The notes under the pieces: generated by a model
Told to the model about the DNA's origin: nothing
The model's database searches: none
The model's input: only the letters and a program-made list of their open reading frames with translations
In this document: positions 43,303 to 54,139 of the stretch, piece after piece
Numbering within the stretch: position 1 is the first letter of the stretch
How the letters are laid out: the number at the start of each line of letters is the position of its first letter
Translations under genes and position numbers: made by a program
Origin: an uncultured Muribaculaceae bacterium
GTDB lineage: Bacteria > Bacteroidota > Bacteroidia > Bacteroidales > Muribaculaceae
Length of the DNA: 64,000 nt
Direction: 5' to 3'
Assembly (NCBI GenBank): GCA_947628305.1
Contig: CANQZG010000003.1
Location: 186,001 to 250,000 of the forward strand

Positions 43303-44463
43303 CTATTTTTCGATAGAAAATTTGTAGATACAGTGACTGTTATAAGTCTCTCCCGGATTAAGGACAACAGTCGGCCACTGCGGCTTATTAGGGCTATCGG
43401 GGTAATGCTGTGTCTCAAGACATATCGCCGAACGCTGATTATATACTTTCCCATTTTTCCCGGTTACACTGCCGTCAAGAAAATTACCGGTATATATCTG
43501 TATACCTGGCTCGTCGGTGAATACCTCAAGTGCGATTCCCGTCGCGGCATTCACCAGTTTAACGGCAGGCACATTTATATCCCCCTTAGAGTTCAGAACC
43601 CAGTTGTGGTCATATCCGTTACCGTTCTTAATCTGAACATAGTCAGACTGAATATCATCCGCTATTTTCTTTGGGGTGCGGAAATCCATCGGTGTATTCT
43701 CGACAGTAACAATCTCGCCGGTAGTCATGAAGGTACTATCCACCGGAGTGAAAGCGTCTGCATTTACCCATAGAACATCATCGGTTATTGCTGTTGACGG
43801 GTCACCTGAAAGATTGAAATAGGAATGATTGGTAAGATTGATTATGGTCTTCTTGTCAGTGGTGGCCTTATAAGCAATGTCAAGGGCATTGTCACCGGTA
43901 AGAGTATACGTCACGGTCGCGGTGACATTTCCCGGGAAACCGTTACCTCCATCGGTAGTGTTAATTGTGAGGGAGACTGTACTGTCATTCAATTGTTGAG
44001 CCTTGAATACACGGTACTGCCATCCACGTGACCCCATATCGGTACCACCATGTAGACAATGTCCGAAATTATTCTGTGGCAATTTAATCGTGTCTCCGTC
44101 AAGGACAAAGCGACCTTGGTTTATGCGATTGGCATATTGGCCTATTGTCGCTCCGAAATCACTTTTGTTGTTCTCAGGGAAATAAGACTGTATGCTGTCG
44201 AATCCGAGAACGACATCCACCATATTTCCGTTGCGGTCAGGTACTGATACTGATACAATGCGTGCCCCGAAATTAGTCACACAAACTTCCATCCCTTTTG
44301 AATTCTTCAAGACGTAGAGAGATGTCGAATCTCCGTCATAGATTGCTTCAAAATTCTTCGGATTTAATCCTGACTGTGTCAATATATTGCCATTTCCGCC
44401 ATTACATCCGGCAATGGTCAAAGCGATGCCTCCGAGCAAGGAGAGTTTACCTAAATTTCTCAT
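43303..44463 (-). CDS. galM: aldose 1-epimerase (mutarotase), lipoprotein
   Basis: 386 residues from the ATG at 44463 (the next upstream candidate is TTG). The signal MRNLGKLSLLGGIALTIAGC ends in a lipobox, so it is membrane-anchored in the periplasm. The fold shows VVLGFDSIQSYFPENNKSDF, NQGRFVLDGDTIKLPQNNFG then HCLHGG (catalytic His region), TNHSYFNLSGDPST and a C-terminal Glu in SAICLETQHYPDSPN. It interconverts sugar anomers before uptake. It is the first gene of the arabinose operon. Confidence 0.92.
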   Translation of the reverse strand: MRNLGKLSLLGGIALTIAGCNGGNGNILTQSGLNPKNFEAIYDGDSTSLYVLKNSKGMEVCVTNFGARIVSVSVPDRNGNMVDVVLGFDSIQSYFPENNKSDFGATIGQYANRINQGRFVLDGDTIKLPQNNFGHCLHGGTDMGSRGWQYRVFKAQQLNDSTVSLTINTTDGGNGFPGNVTATVTYTLTGDNALDIAYKATTDKKTIINLTNHSYFNLSGDPSTAITDDVLWVNADAFTPVDSTFMTTGEIVTVENTPMDFRTPKKIADDIQSDYVQIKNGNGYDHNWVLNSKGDINVPAVKLVNAATGIALEVFTDEPGIQIYTGNFLDGSVTGKNGKVYNQRSAICLETQHYPDSPNKPQWPTVVLNPGETYNSHCIYKFSIEK

Positions 44464-44539
44464 TTTCGGCAAGTTGTTAATTTATGATATTAGAAGTGAT
44501 TAAAATTGTTTAAATGGATAAACGGGATTGTCTATAAAT

Positions 44540-44560
44540 TGGGTGTAAAATTAACACCCA
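44540..44560. promoter_or_regulatory. operator-like palindrome downstream of the arabinose promoter
   Basis: Near-perfect 21-bp palindrome, TGGGTGT (44540-44546) and ACACCCA (44554-44560) around AAAATTA. It lies about 8-28 bp downstream of the predicted transcription start, a position suited to a repressor such as AraR. Confidence 0.55.
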
Positions 44561-44573
44561 TTCCCGGGATTAT

Positions 44574-44581
44574 CAAATATA
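44574..44581 (-). promoter_or_regulatory. promoter -7 box of the arabinose operon
   Basis: The minus strand reads TATATTTG. It lies 111 bp before the galM ATG, with palindromes on both sides. Confidence 0.6.
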
Positions 44582-44583
44582 TT

Positions 44584-44603
44584 TTTATGTTGTACAACAT
44601 AAA
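44584..44603. promoter_or_regulatory. perfect 20-bp palindrome in the arabinose promoter spacer
   Basis: TTTATGTTGTACAACATAAA lies between the -7 box and where the -33 box should be. A dimeric regulator there would block RNA polymerase. It also follows the DUF5723 stop by 7 bp, so a weak terminator is an alternative. Confidence 0.55.
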
Positions 44604-44609
44604 TTGAAG

Positions 44610-45989
44610 TCAGAACAAAAAGTTAATACCTAAATTTAGGCTGGCATTGGATGACAGAGGAACGCCCTGCTTGGCAAGTTTCCACGGAGTATGGTCTGAA
44701 CCGACAAAGAAATTAAACCCTGTGACATGGAGATTAAGCATCCACCCGAAACTTGCCCCGAATGTTCCCATACCACCATTCACGCTTGCCGAGAAAATCT
44801 TGCATGGCGCGATATTTGCTGACAGCCTGAAATCAGTCCAGGTATATTCTCCTGAAATCCTGGTCGTATTCAGCAAACCCAGATTCAAACGGTTATAGAA
44901 CGGCAAATCATATTGTGCCCCAATGTTCACAGTCGCGTTCAATGCCCTCGTGATTGACCCTTTGTCACCCATATCTTCCAGTTCATAGATTGCTGAGAGG
45001 TCATCACGGAGTTTATCCCATTCGTCATCGAATGTCGGCCCATTTTCAGCATTGTCGTTCGGCTCAAATGTATAACGGTCAGTATTCACTGTTTTTACAC
45101 CGTTTGTCGAAGCTACCATATTATTCTTCCAGTTTATGAAGCCGAGGTCAAGGACAGCCGCACTCACCGTGAGACCTTTGACAGGTGTCTTATATACCAC
45201 ACCAAGGTCAAGACCAAGGCCGTACCCGTTAACTCCGAAATTATCCACATCTACCCCATTGACATACTGATGCCCGGTATTATCGTTAAGTTCGGTTTCA
45301 TATTGAAGGCTTTTAATGCTCGCCTCAAGGTTGGCATTGGTGGTGACAGTCCAATAATCTTCTCCCAGTGATAGATTGGCTTCATTTATTTTAGTCTTGG
45401 CATAACCGGCTCCGACAAGGAATTTCAATGTCGCGCCAACACGTATATTGGAATTTATATCATGTGAATGACCTAACCCGATTTCGGCGTAGGCCGATGA
45501 TGTCGCTCCAAGATTACGGATGTCGTATGTTTTATTGGTTAACCCTTCCTTCGCGAGCGAGAAGAACGCTTTCGGTATCATGATGTCAGCGTTTCCATTG
45601 ACACTGACCGTGATTGTGTTATAGCCTCCCCATGCCTTGAACCCGGTTGACAGTATATTTGCCTTGAGATTTACACCGATACGATTTTTTTCTTCGATTT
45701 TATCAAGCATCTCCGATGCATTCACCCCGGGATTGAGGAATGTAGTTGTCTTCCCGTCAATGTTATATAGTACATCGGTTAGATGTAAATTCCCGTTCTC
45801 TGATATGTTAAAGTTGCTTAGTCCGGGCATTGAAACAAAGTTCTTGCTGTTCCCTATCGCGGGGTTCATTTGAAAGCGGTAGGTATAATCATCTACAAAA
45901 TAGCCGCTTCTTGCATTCTGTGCCGTGACCGCAGTCACACTGAACGACATCACTGTCAATAGTAATGTCTTTTTTATATTAAGTATCAT
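44610..45989 (-). CDS. DUF5723 outer-membrane protein
   Basis: 459 residues from the ATG at 45989, which gives a clean signal (MILNIKKTLLLTVMSFSVTA). The mature protein starts like FadL/PorV-type Bacteroidetes barrels: FVDDYTYRFQMNPAIGNSKN and VSMPGLSNFNISENGNLHLT. It then runs through amphipathic strands to an aromatic C-terminal end (ASLNLGINFLF). Likely an outer-membrane beta barrel; cargo unknown. It begins 1 bp after the stop of the upstream lipoprotein, with which it is surely co-translated. Confidence 0.8.
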   Translation of the reverse strand: MILNIKKTLLLTVMSFSVTAVTAQNARSGYFVDDYTYRFQMNPAIGNSKNFVSMPGLSNFNISENGNLHLTDVLYNIDGKTTTFLNPGVNASEMLDKIEEKNRIGVNLKANILSTGFKAWGGYNTITVSVNGNADIMIPKAFFSLAKEGLTNKTYDIRNLGATSSAYAEIGLGHSHDINSNIRVGATLKFLVGAGYAKTKINEANLSLGEDYWTVTTNANLEASIKSLQYETELNDNTGHQYVNGVDVDNFGVNGYGLGLDLGVVYKTPVKGLTVSAAVLDLGFINWKNNMVASTNGVKTVNTDRYTFEPNDNAENGPTFDDEWDKLRDDLSAIYELEDMGDKGSITRALNATVNIGAQYDLPFYNRLNLGLLNTTRISGEYTWTDFRLSANIAPCKIFSASVNGGMGTFGASFGWMLNLHVTGFNFFVGSDHTPWKLAKQGVPLSSNASLNLGINFLF

Positions 45990-45990
45990 T

Positions 45991-47727
45991 TTAAAGTTCT
46001 TTTTCGTAATAACCTGAAACATTAGCGCGTATGTCTTTTAATGTTATGCCCATCTCCGGTGTCAGAGGATTCCCGGCAGAGTCCTTGGCGTTGCCTTTTG
46101 CGACAAATATAATGCCGTCAAGATGGCGTATCTCCCCTGACACAGTTATTTCAAGTCGCTGTCCATCGGCATTTGCCTCAAGTTTAGCACCTTCGATAGT
46201 CACGTTTCCGATTTGCTTACCATTTACATCGACAGGATAACCTGTGAAATCAAGCGCAATAGGGAGTTCGGATGTCGCAATGGCACTGACTTTCAATTTT
46301 TGGATTACGATATTATCGACATCCTCATCGTTCCATCCGTCCACGGCATCCCGATAATAAATTGTAGACCCATCGCCAAATGCAAGTGGTGAGTAGAACG
46401 TATAATTACCCTCGACCTTGCCCAAATCTCCTTTCAGATTGAAATCAATTACATGGCTTGGCGTTATTTCGGGAGAATCCAGTCTGATGTTGAGACGCGT
46501 TGGCAACCCATTCCCACTAAGGACATCTGACAACGATGTAAATGCAAAATATTTCGCTCCTGGATATGCGCCATACATCTCTGACGCCTTGACTTCATGC
46601 GGAGCAAGATATACGGCATTCCATCCGTTGTCACTTGCACCGACCGAGAAATATCCCGGAGCATCAAGTGAGTATTCCCCATACACGGTTCCACCTTTTC
46701 CGTATGAGATAATTGTCATTCCGGATTGTGCCTTTACATCCTTTTGAGCATATAACGGATTATATATGTTAAGATATATCTGCGGATTATAAATCCTGAT
46801 ATCCGTCCCTTCCTGTGTCAGGACATCAGGAAGGTCGTTTAGTTCCACATCCGAAATTCTGACCCCGTCAACACTATATTTCAAGTATCCTGTGAACGAC
46901 CTTATGTTGATTTCAGAGATATCGTATGATGCCACCAAGTTGAGACTTGATGGAATTGATTGCCCGCTGATTATATCATTGGTGTTAAGTTCCAGTGTAC
47001 CGGAGACTATCGACACTTTGTCGGAAAATGATACAGTGTGGGCGGCCGGGTCATAGAGAAGACCTGACTTCTTGTAATCAATACCTGTGACTGTATAAGA
47101 AAACGATAATGAATTGGAAGCCTTTGAATTCACTGTCCCAACGTCAAGGATACCTGTCATGGCATCATAACCCGTTGTACCTGACAATGTGAGTCCTTTA
47201 GGCAACTTTATCTTCAAGTCTTTGATAGATATTTTTCTGATGACATTTTCAAGCTGTGGAAGCGTTATTGTATAGGTTATAGTAAAGTCGGTTGAGACAT
47301 TTTCTATTGAAACGATAGAACTGCTCACATTCCCGCCTAAACATGAAAACGAACTTTCAACCGTCTGTATCGGACATTCCAATGTCATTCCCGGCAAGGA
47401 CGGGACAGTCCCAAGGTTCAACTGCATTGTATTCTGAGGGATTGACGGACTCGATATAACCACAGGGTCTATCACAATATTTTCAGAACTGAAACTACCG
47501 TCCTGTACCAATACGTATTGTCCGTCAATTTCCTTTATATTGCCATCAGGGTCAAGGTCGAGGATGTTGCCAAGTTTGATTTCCCCGAGGTTGACCGGTA
47601 TGACCAAATCATCCACTTTGATTCTTGCCGTGGTGTCAATGTCTGACAAATCATAGTCGTTATCGATACAACCGGTAATCACACCACCTGTAAATAATAA
47701 GATTAATAACTTGTTTAAGGATTTCAT
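45991..47727 (-). CDS. large beta-rich lipoprotein of unknown function, partner of the DUF5723 barrel
   Basis: 578 residues from the ATG at 47727; the alternative two codons earlier is TTG. The signal MKSLNKLLILLFTGGVITGC ends in a lipobox, then CIDNDYDLSDIDTTARIKVD. The remainder is Ig-like or beta-sandwich in texture, with many strands (KLPKGLTLSGTTGYDAMTG, SYGKGGTVYGEYSLDAPG) and few helices. No enzyme motif is visible. It ends one base before the DUF5723 start. A surface-exposed or periplasmic partner of that barrel is inferred from coupling only. Confidence 0.7.
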   Translation of the reverse strand: MKSLNKLLILLFTGGVITGCIDNDYDLSDIDTTARIKVDDLVIPVNLGEIKLGNILDLDPDGNIKEIDGQYVLVQDGSFSSENIVIDPVVISSPSIPQNTMQLNLGTVPSLPGMTLECPIQTVESSFSCLGGNVSSSIVSIENVSTDFTITYTITLPQLENVIRKISIKDLKIKLPKGLTLSGTTGYDAMTGILDVGTVNSKASNSLSFSYTVTGIDYKKSGLLYDPAAHTVSFSDKVSIVSGTLELNTNDIISGQSIPSSLNLVASYDISEINIRSFTGYLKYSVDGVRISDVELNDLPDVLTQEGTDIRIYNPQIYLNIYNPLYAQKDVKAQSGMTIISYGKGGTVYGEYSLDAPGYFSVGASDNGWNAVYLAPHEVKASEMYGAYPGAKYFAFTSLSDVLSGNGLPTRLNIRLDSPEITPSHVIDFNLKGDLGKVEGNYTFYSPLAFGDGSTIYYRDAVDGWNDEDVDNIVIQKLKVSAIATSELPIALDFTGYPVDVNGKQIGNVTIEGAKLEANADGQRLEITVSGEIRHLDGIIFVAKGNAKDSAGNPLTPEMGITLKDIRANVSGYYEKEL

Positions 47728-47763
47728 TTGCAATGTGTGTAATTTTAAATATTCTATTTTATA

Positions 47764-49236
47764 TTATTTTCTCCAGAAATCAGTCGTAAAAAGCAACAGG
47801 ACAGTGAAAAGTTCCAGACGTCCTATAAGCATCACAAGCGACAGAATCCATTTACCGACATCAGGAATACCTATGAATGTGGCATCGACACCCATGATGT
47901 TTATACCGAGGCCGGCATTGCTGATACATGACAATGAGGTGAAGAATGAATGGCCTAAAGGCATGCCGAGAATTGTCAGCAATCCACTTGCCACCAACAC
48001 TATCATGACATACAGACACAGGAAAGCGATTACCTTGGAAACAGTATCGGGTGATGCAACTTTATTGTTTACCCTCACATTCAGGATACTGTTGGGGTGC
48101 AGACAACGATATATTTCATTGCGTGAATGCTTTATCAACACTATGATTCGGTCGATTTTGGCTCCACCGCTTGTCGAGCCGGCACATCCACCCATAAACA
48201 TCATGAGAAATACCAACAGTAACACAAAGTCCCCCCACATATTGACCTCCGGCACTGAAAAACCGGTCGAGGTCATCATTGAAACGACCTGAAACAATGG
48301 GTCTACCACTGAAGTCTCAATCGAGTGCACCGGGTTTCCTATATACGCGGCTATTGAAGTCATAAAGACAAGGACAATTATCGTCCCCATGAATATTCTA
48401 AACACCTGATTTTCACGGACTGCCTTAAATTGTCCTGTACCGACCTTGAATATCAATCCGAAATTGACGCCTCCCAGCACCATGAAAACAATAAATACAA
48501 TTTTAATATATAACGAATCCCATGCGCCAATTCCGGCATCAGAGGTGCTTACACCACCTGTTGACATCACACTGAAAGCATAACATACGCTATCAAACAG
48601 GCTCATCGGGCCCATATAAAGCAACACAATGAGTATGCCGGTCAAAATAAAATAGACAAACCATAACCCCTTTGCAGTCTGGCTCACACGAGGACGGAGT
48701 TTTTCATGGGTAATACCTGTAACTTCAGCGTTGAACATCTGCATCCCCCCTGAATAATTCAACATAGGTATCACTGCAAGTGTGAACAGTATTATTCCCA
48801 TACCGCCAAGCCATTCCATCAGACATCGCCACAGCTTCAATCCATGTGACAGATTATCAACCGAAACGTATGTCGATGCCCCCGTAGTCGTAAACGCTGA
48901 AATCGCTTCAAAAAAAGCATCGGTAAAACCAATCGGCGAAACTCCGAGCATGAACGGAATCATACCGCACAATGAAAAGAACACCCACACCGATGCTGTC
49001 AACAAGAAACCCTCTCGCTTACCCATGTCAGAACGGCCAGGCCTTATACAAAACGTCATAAGGACACCGACTGTCGCTGTGATGCACAATGCGATAGCAA
49101 ACGCCTCCCAATCACTTTCCCCGTAATACAGGCATGTCAGTAATGGAACGACTAAAAATGCACTTTCAATCATCAGCAGCCATCCAATAACTCTAAGGAG
49201 CATCGCTATATTAAGTCGTGTGAGCCTCTTGAACAT
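47764..49236 (-). CDS. trkH: TrkH-family potassium uptake channel
   Basis: 490 residues, about 10 membrane helices and four pore loops. Filter-type segments are visible: SAFTTTGASTYVSVDNLSHG (first), VMSTGGVSTSDAGIGAW (second), MMTSTGFSVPEVNMWGDF (third) and SCISNAGLGINIMGVD (fourth). It takes up K+ (or Na+) at the inner membrane, gated by the TrkA protein coded 12 bp upstream. Operon order is dxs, trkA, trkH. Confidence 0.94.
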   Translation of the reverse strand: MFKRLTRLNIAMLLRVIGWLLMIESAFLVVPLLTCLYYGESDWEAFAIALCITATVGVLMTFCIRPGRSDMGKREGFLLTASVWVFFSLCGMIPFMLGVSPIGFTDAFFEAISAFTTTGASTYVSVDNLSHGLKLWRCLMEWLGGMGIILFTLAVIPMLNYSGGMQMFNAEVTGITHEKLRPRVSQTAKGLWFVYFILTGILIVLLYMGPMSLFDSVCYAFSVMSTGGVSTSDAGIGAWDSLYIKIVFIVFMVLGGVNFGLIFKVGTGQFKAVRENQVFRIFMGTIIVLVFMTSIAAYIGNPVHSIETSVVDPLFQVVSMMTSTGFSVPEVNMWGDFVLLLVFLMMFMGGCAGSTSGGAKIDRIIVLIKHSRNEIYRCLHPNSILNVRVNNKVASPDTVSKVIAFLCLYVMIVLVASGLLTILGMPLGHSFFTSLSCISNAGLGINIMGVDATFIGIPDVGKWILSLVMLIGRLELFTVLLLFTTDFWRK

Positions 49237-49248
49237 ACCGCAGACCGT

Positions 49249-50583
49249 TTAGTTGAATAATCGTTCTATCTTGTGTATTGAACCCGCGAGACAGAATACA
49301 AGTACGTGGTCTCCGGCCTGTATGGTAGTGTTTCCCGTTACAAGTTGGCCATGTCCGTCACGTATCAGTCCGGCAATAGTCATGCTTCGGGACAGGTTCA
49401 GGTCTTTTACCGGTGCCTTGGTTATTTTAGACTTTGGTTTGACTTCGATTTCAGCGACCTCGGCATCGGCAAGGGCCAGGCACTTGGACGATGACGAGTC
49501 TGCGTCAAGAAGCATCTGGAATATCTTGCTTGATGCCAACAGTTTCTTGTTGACAATCGTGCCGATATTCAACCCTTCAGCCTCGGAGATGAACTGTATG
49601 TTCTCAACCTCGGCAATTGTCTTGGGCACACCAAACTCCTTTGCCGACAAACATGATAATATATTGGTCTCGGAACTGTCGGTGAGGGCTATAAATGCGT
49701 CCATATCGCTTATACGTTCCTCCTTAAGCGTGTCTATATCCCGGGCATCACCACACACGATGTCGGCGTCAGGCACTTTCTCCGACAATTTAAGACATCT
49801 TTCTCGACTTATTTCTATTATCTTGAAACGATACCGTTCCCCGGCCATCTTGACAAGCCTGACCGCGATGCGACTCCCGCCCATTATCATGACTTTCTTT
49901 ATCGGCCGGTGACGTTTCCCGCATAACTCAAGCAATTCATTCACATCGTCACGACGGGTCGTGAAATACAATATATCATTGGATTTTATATAGTCATCAC
50001 CTCTCGGAATAATAGTCTCGTGATTGCGTTTGATTGCAGACACATGAAAATTGTGCTGCATCGCAGCGAGTTCCTTGAGCTGCATTCCAATCAAACGTGC
50101 GTTATCTCGTAACTTAACTCCGACAAGGATAATTTCACCGTCATGAATCTCAAACCAATGCCTTACCCAGTTACGTTCAAGAGCCGTAACAATTTCTGAT
50201 GCCGCAAGATATTCCGGGTATATGAGTGAGTTTACACCGAGACGGGTGAAGAAATCGCGGTTATCATTGGTCATATACTCATAATTGTCTATGCGTGCCA
50301 CTGTGCGTTTCGCACCAAGGCTTTTGGCGATAGCGCACGATGTGACGTTGCGTGTCTCGAACGGAGTGACCGCGATAAACAGGTCACAGTTTTCGACACC
50401 GGCGTTTCGGAGGGCATCAAAAGATGTCGGACTACCCCTGAATGTCATCAGGTTATAGTTGGAACTTATGGCATCGAGTTTCGATGAATCGTCATCGACC
50501 AGCACTATATCCTGTTCCTCGCGTGAAAGCAGCTTGGCAAGATGTGAACCGACCTCTCCGGCACCAGCGATTACGATTTTCAT
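49249..50583 (-). CDS. trkA: Trk system potassium regulatory subunit TrkA
   Basis: 444 residues, two tandem RCK units. [20 protein letters not shown] and [15 protein letters not shown] are the two NAD-binding Rossmann starts. Each is followed by a TrkA_C domain ([20 protein letters not shown] and [15 protein letters not shown]). It sits on the cytosolic face of TrkH and gates it according to nucleotide binding. It overlaps the dxs stop by 4 bp. Confidence 0.95.
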   Translation of the reverse strand: MKIVIAGAGEVGSHLAKLLSREEQDIVLVDDDSSKLDAISSNYNLMTFRGSPTSFDALRNAGVENCDLFIAVTPFETRNVTSCAIAKSLGAKRTVARIDNYEYMTNDNRDFFTRLGVNSLIYPEYLAASEIVTALERNWVRHWFEIHDGEIILVGVKLRDNARLIGMQLKELAAMQHNFHVSAIKRNHETIIPRGDDYIKSNDILYFTTRRDDVNELLELCGKRHRPIKKVMIMGGSRIAVRLVKMAGERYRFKIIEISRERCLKLSEKVPDADIVCGDARDIDTLKEERISDMDAFIALTDSSETNILSCLSAKEFGVPKTIAEVENIQFISEAEGLNIGTIVNKKLLASSKIFQMLLDADSSSSKCLALADAEVAEIEVKPKSKITKAPVKDLNLSRSMTIAGLIRDGHGQLVTGNTTIQAGDHVLVFCLAGSIHKIERLFN

Positions 50584-52532
50584 TCCGTCAGTTTTTTAGC
50601 GTTGACAATTGATTTATATATCGACTCTGAATCCATACCGCACATTTTGCGCAATTCCTTTATAGAGCCGTGTGGCACAAATACATCAGGTATTCCTATC
50701 TTCGTGACAGGCACGGAATGTCCGTGTACAATCATCCAATCAGTCACGACCGACCCGAGACCGCCTACGACAGATGCGTCCTCGACAGTTATAACCGGCA
50801 TTCCGCTCATCGCGACCTCGTTCAATATATCTGTGTCAATTGGTTTCAGGAATACCATGTCATAATGTGCCACCGATATACCGGCAGCATTGGCTTTCTC
50901 AATGGCTGAAGAAACCTCTGTCGCAATCGGGCCTATTGACAACACTGCGACATCTTTCCCTTCGGCGAGTTTATCGCCTTTACCTAACGGCATCCTGACC
51001 ATTGGTTTACGCCAGTCTATCACACTACCACGCCCTCTGGGATAACGTATCGCCATCGGCCCTTTGATTTCATCGCCGAGGGAGGTAAACATCAGATTGC
51101 GTAACGACACCTCGTCCCGTGGAGAAGCGACAGTCATTCCGGGAATTGAATTCAGGTATGCAAGGTCAAACTCGCCATGATGCGTGGCTCCGTCCTCCCC
51201 CACCAACCCGGCCCGGTCGATGCAGAACACCACAGGAAGACGCTGTAGGGCGACATCGTGGATTATATGGTCGTAGGCACGTTGCAGGAATGAAGAATAT
51301 ATCGCCACAAAAGGGCGCATGCCGTCTTTAGCCAATCCGCCAGCAAATGTCACCGCGTGCCCCTCTGAAATTCCGACATCAAAAGTCCGCCGGGGATAAA
51401 CCTCCTGTAAACGGCTCATTGAAGTCCCTGACGGCATTGCGGCGGTTATGCCGACAATCAATGGATTATCATTGGCGAGTTCAACAAGAGTTTCACCAAA
51501 TACATCCTGGAACTTTGGCGGTTTACCGGCTGCATCCTTTTCTCTGACACCGGTCTCCGGGTCAAACTTCCCGGGCGCATGCCATGCCGCCGGATTCTCC
51601 TCGGCCGGCTTGAACCCTTTCCCTTTGATAGTCCGTAAATGCAATATACGAGGGCCTTCCATATCCTTGATGTCTCGCAACACCTTGACAACACGGTCTA
51701 TGTCATGGCCGTCAAAAGGTCCGAAATATCTGATGTTCAATCCTTCGAATATGTTTTGCTCATTTGACAACAACGCTTTAAGACTGTTATTGAACCTAAG
51801 GATTGAACCTCGTTGACGGTCCGACACGAGATGTAACCTGCGAAGCAATCTATACAGTCTGTACCTCAATGTATTATAGCCTCTCGATGTTGTCATGTGG
51901 GCCAGATAGGAGTTTAACGAGCCGACATTACGGTCTATCGACATGTCGTTGTCGTTAAGTATTATAAGGAGATTATTAGGCGTATTAGCCGCATTGTTTA
52001 TCCCCTCGAACGCAAGTCCCCCGCTTATCGAGGCATCCCCTATCACCGCCACGACATTACGTCTCGGCTTGTCTTTATGCAATTCAGATGCCACCGCCAT
52101 ACCTAATGCAGCAGAAATTGAATTGGAGGCATGTCCTGCACTGAATGTGTCATATTCACTCTCATCAGGGTTGGGAAAGCCACTGATTCCACCGAACTTA
52201 CGGTTAGTCTCAAACCTTTCACGCCGTCCGGTCAGCAATTTATGCCCGTAAGCCTGGTGCCCGACATCCCACACGATGCGGTCATACGGGGTATTGAATA
52301 CATAGTGTAAGGCCACCGTAAGCTCCACCGCCCCCATGCTTGACCCGAAATGCCCCGGGTTATGGCATAGTGAGTGTATCAGGAATTCACGTATCTCGGT
52401 ACATAACCGGGGTAATGCTTCCTGTGGAAGTCGACGTAGGTCGGCCGGAGAGTTTATGTGGTCAAGCAAAGACTCATCTTTAAGGCTATCGCCTGTTTCG
52501 CTATTTGCTTCCTGACTTTTTATTTTTGCCAT
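50580..52532 (-). CDS. dxs: 1-deoxy-D-xylulose-5-phosphate synthase
   Basis: 650 residues from the ATG at 52532 ([20 protein letters not shown]); longer readings run into the upstream small gene. First enzyme of the MEP isoprenoid pathway: condenses pyruvate with glyceraldehyde 3-phosphate using thiamine diphosphate. [17 protein letters not shown], the TPP motif [20 protein letters not shown] ending NDNDMSID, catalytic Glu in [15 protein letters not shown] and RYPRGRG are all present. The following trkA overlaps its stop by 4 bp, an unrelated function sharing the transcript. Confidence 0.96.
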   Translation of the reverse strand: MAKIKSQEANSETGDSLKDESLLDHINSPADLRRLPQEALPRLCTEIREFLIHSLCHNPGHFGSSMGAVELTVALHYVFNTPYDRIVWDVGHQAYGHKLLTGRRERFETNRKFGGISGFPNPDESEYDTFSAGHASNSISAALGMAVASELHKDKPRRNVVAVIGDASISGGLAFEGINNAANTPNNLLIILNDNDMSIDRNVGSLNSYLAHMTTSRGYNTLRYRLYRLLRRLHLVSDRQRGSILRFNNSLKALLSNEQNIFEGLNIRYFGPFDGHDIDRVVKVLRDIKDMEGPRILHLRTIKGKGFKPAEENPAAWHAPGKFDPETGVREKDAAGKPPKFQDVFGETLVELANDNPLIVGITAAMPSGTSMSRLQEVYPRRTFDVGISEGHAVTFAGGLAKDGMRPFVAIYSSFLQRAYDHIIHDVALQRLPVVFCIDRAGLVGEDGATHHGEFDLAYLNSIPGMTVASPRDEVSLRNLMFTSLGDEIKGPMAIRYPRGRGSVIDWRKPMVRMPLGKGDKLAEGKDVAVLSIGPIATEVSSAIEKANAAGISVAHYDMVFLKPIDTDILNEVAMSGMPVITVEDASVVGGLGSVVTDWMIVHGHSVPVTKIGIPDVFVPHGSIKELRKMCGMDSESIYKSIVNAKKLTE

Positions 52533-52695
52533 TTTTAATGTACTTTTTATAAAGAGGCACAAAGACAATGATGCCGGATGCAACGATGACAAACAGCACT
52601 TTAAGCGTGAACGGTTGTGATGTCACGACAAGATAGCATAATGCAAGCCACAGGATTACGAGGCACGTAAATCGAAAAATCTGCTGTCCGTTCAT
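52501..52695 (-). CDS. small membrane protein overlapping the dxs start
   Basis: 64 residues from the ATG at 52695 ([20 protein letters not shown]), with two hydrophobic stretches ([16 protein letters not shown] and [17 protein letters not shown]) and a Lys-rich tail ([15 protein letters not shown]). The tail overlaps the first 32 bp of dxs in another frame. The helix-helix-basic-tail layout is coherent, but no family is recognised. It could be real and translationally coupled to dxs, or a chance reading. Confidence 0.5.
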   Translation of the reverse strand: MNGQQIFRFTCLVILWLALCYLVVTSQPFTLKVLFVIVASGIIVFVPLYKKYIKNGKNKKSGSK

Positions 52696-52738
52696 CAGGT
52701 ATACATGATAAATATCGGCAAATTTAATGAAAATTTTG

Positions 52739-52746
52739 TAAATTTG
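52739..52746 (+). promoter_or_regulatory. promoter -7 box of hisS
   Basis: TAAATTTG, 28 bp before the ATG at 52775; no clear -33 TTTG at the usual distance. Confidence 0.55.
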
Positions 52747-52774
52747 CCGTCTCTTATTACAACTACCGCACAAC

Positions 52775-54139
52775 ATGGCACAAAAACCTTCTATACCCAA
52801 AGGAACACGTGACTTCACCCCGGTGGAGATGGCACGTCGCAATTATATCTTCGACACTATCCGTGACGTATTTCATTTGTATGGGTTTCAACAGATTGAA
52901 ACCCCCGCAATGGAAAATCTATCGACCCTTATGGGAAAATATGGGGAGGAAGGTGACAAACTGTTGTTCCGTATTCTGAATTCAGGCGACTTTCTCCGTG
53001 GGGTGGATTCAGGGATTCTTGACGGAGAGAACTGCCAGAGGATTGCATCCTGTATTTGCGAAAAAGGATTGAGATATGACCTGACAGTCCCATTCGCCCG
53101 TTTTGTCGTAATACACAGGAATGAACTTCAATTTCCCTTCAAACGGTTTCAGATACAGCCGGTATGGCGTGCCGACCGACCGCAAAAAGGACGTTACCGT
53201 GAATTCTACCAATGCGATGCCGATGTCATCGGTTCTGACTCTCTGCTGAATGAAGTCGAACTGCTACAACTCATTGACGAAGTGTTTTCCCGATTGGGGA
53301 TAAGGGTCGCCATAAAACTCAATAACCGTAAAATCCTTGCCGGAATAGCCGAACTTATAGGATTCCCTGACAAAATCGTGGACATAACAGTCGCTATCGA
53401 CAAGATTGACAAAATAGGGCTTGACAAGGTCAATGAGGAACTGCTTGAGCGTGGAATATCAAGTGACGCGGTTGCGAAACTCTCCCCTATCCTACTAATC
53501 AATGGAACTCTTGAGGAGCGGCTTCAACAGCTTGCATCATTATTGGCAGGAAACGAGACCGGGAATAAAGGTGTGGATGAACTCCGCGAGGTGATAGACG
53601 GTGTGGCCGCGCTCGGTCTTCGCGCCGAGCTTGAACTTGATGTATCATTAGCTCGCGGTCTAAACTACTACACCGGAACAATCATTGAGGTGAAAGCTCT
53701 TGATGTCGAAATAGGCAGTATAACCGGCGGTGGCCGTTATGACAACCTGACCGGGATATTTGGCATGCCCGGGGTATCGGGAGTCGGGATATCATTCGGT
53801 GCCGACCGCATATATGACGTGCTGAACACATTGGACTTATACCCCAAGGATGCACTCGCCGCTCCGAAAGTCATGTTTACAAACTTCGGAGACAAGGAGG
53901 CTGCGGCATCGATGAAGATGATGTCCGCCATAAGAAAAGCCGGAATCCCGGCTGAGATATTCCCTGATTGTGCCAAGATGAAAAAACAGATGACGAGGGC
54001 CAACATGCTGTCGATTCCCTACGTCGCCATTGTGGGCGAAACCGAACTTGAACAAGGATTTGTCACACTAAAAGACATGAAGACAGGGGAACAGCGGCTT
54101 TTGACAGTAGACGAAGTGATAGAAATCCTGAAACAGTGA
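52775..54139 (+). CDS. hisS: histidine--tRNA ligase
   Basis: 454 residues, class II synthetase. Motif 1 area [20 protein letters not shown], motif 2 [20 protein letters not shown] and [20 protein letters not shown], His-A/B motifs [16 protein letters not shown] and [19 protein letters not shown], and a C-terminal anticodon domain ([20 protein letters not shown]). It charges tRNA-His in the cytosol. It lies divergently from the dxs group and convergent with the merR gene. Confidence 0.97.
   Translation: MAQKPSIPKGTRDFTPVEMARRNYIFDTIRDVFHLYGFQQIETPAMENLSTLMGKYGEEGDKLLFRILNSGDFLRGVDSGILDGENCQRIASCICEKGLRYDLTVPFARFVVIHRNELQFPFKRFQIQPVWRADRPQKGRYREFYQCDADVIGSDSLLNEVELLQLIDEVFSRLGIRVAIKLNNRKILAGIAELIGFPDKIVDITVAIDKIDKIGLDKVNEELLERGISSDAVAKLSPILLINGTLEERLQQLASLLAGNETGNKGVDELREVIDGVAALGLRAELELDVSLARGLNYYTGTIIEVKALDVEIGSITGGGRYDNLTGIFGMPGVSGVGISFGADRIYDVLNTLDLYPKDALAAPKVMFTNFGDKEAAASMKMMSAIRKAGIPAEIFPDCAKMKKQMTRANMLSIPYVAIVGETELEQGFVTLKDMKTGEQRLLTVDEVIEILKQ

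Noticed and set aside
44584-44603. Simple terminator for the DUF5723 gene
   Set aside because: The stem is AT-rich with no loop and no T-run in the direction of transcription, and it falls within the arabinose promoter; a regulator site is more likely, though not proven.
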